Shown here: positions 15,719 through 15,742 of the stretch, in pieces
Layout of the letters: each line of letters opens with the position of its first letter
How positions within the stretch are numbered: position 1 is the stretch's first letter
From: Caulobacteraceae bacterium
GTDB taxonomy: Bacteria; Pseudomonadota; Alphaproteobacteria; Caulobacterales; Caulobacteraceae
Length of the DNA: 15,742 bases
Reading direction: 5' to 3'
Assembly: GCA_028291305.1 (NCBI GenBank)
Contig: JAQGII010000366.1
Span: forward strand, 1-15,742
The notes under the pieces: generated by a model
Told to the model about the DNA's origin: nothing
Seen by the model: the letters and a program-made list of their open reading frames with translations, nothing else
Databases searched by the model: none
Made by a program: the position numbers and the translations under genes

Positions 15719-15742
15719 GCTACTGGCTGCTACTGGCTGCTA
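15717..15742. repeat. 10-bp tandem repeat at the right edge
   Basis: The unit CTGCTACTGG occurs at 15717-15726 and 15727-15736, with six bases of a third copy before the window ends. The array may continue beyond the window. Its base composition is less GC-rich than the neighbouring genes. Confidence 0.75.

Overview
The window looks like the chromosome of a GC-rich alphaproteobacterium. Coding GC is very high, genes are tightly packed with ATGA-type overlaps, the outer-membrane factor is of the NodT type, and two genes lack Shine-Dalgarno sequences and may be leaderless. Caulobacterales (Caulobacter/Phenylobacterium-like) is a plausible guess, but no rRNA or marker gene is present to confirm it. 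I see no tRNA, rRNA, CRISPR array, transposase or integrase.

Layout. (1) Positions 1-4286, minus strand: an operon read right to left. It holds a NikR-like ribbon-helix-helix regulator, two DUF1989 proteins (urea amidolyase-associated proteins 1 and 2) and a biotin-dependent 'urea' carboxylase that runs off the left edge. From published work on such clusters, this set is best read as guanidine assimilation: guanidine carboxylase makes carboxyguanidine, the DUF1989 pair (CgdAB) deiminates it to allophanate, and an allophanate hydrolase, expected beyond the left edge, releases ammonia. Asp698 of the carboxylase sits where I believe urea carboxylases have Asn, which supports guanidine as substrate. 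(2) Positions 4287-4595: a divergent intergenic region. A perfect 9-bp inverted repeat with a 12-bp spacer overlaps a promoter-like sequence just upstream of the regulator. It is a strong candidate operator, and I see no guanidine riboswitch. (3) Positions 4596-7284, plus strand: an OmpR-type response regulator, an overlapping sensor histidine kinase, and a second, degenerate OmpR-type regulator. (4) Positions 7285-7474: a repeat-rich leader with a perfect 12-bp inverted repeat. (5) Positions 7475-13347: a complete tripartite RND efflux system (inner-membrane pump, periplasmic adaptor, outer-membrane lipoprotein channel) with overlapping genes, probably controlled by the upstream two-component genes. 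(6) Positions 13569-15637: a Tat-exported flavin amine oxidase and a secreted class I cytochrome c two bases apart. The pair resembles the nicotine oxidoreductase/cytochrome c arrangement, so it is probably a periplasmic amine dehydrogenase. (7) Positions 15638-15742: three successive short inverted repeats, then a 10-bp tandem repeat running off the right edge.

The most promising leads are the NikR-like regulator that has lost most nickel ligands but sits beside a NikR-geometry operator in a guanidine operon, the two-regulator/one-kinase arrangement in front of the efflux pump, and the amine oxidase-cytochrome c pair of unknown substrate.
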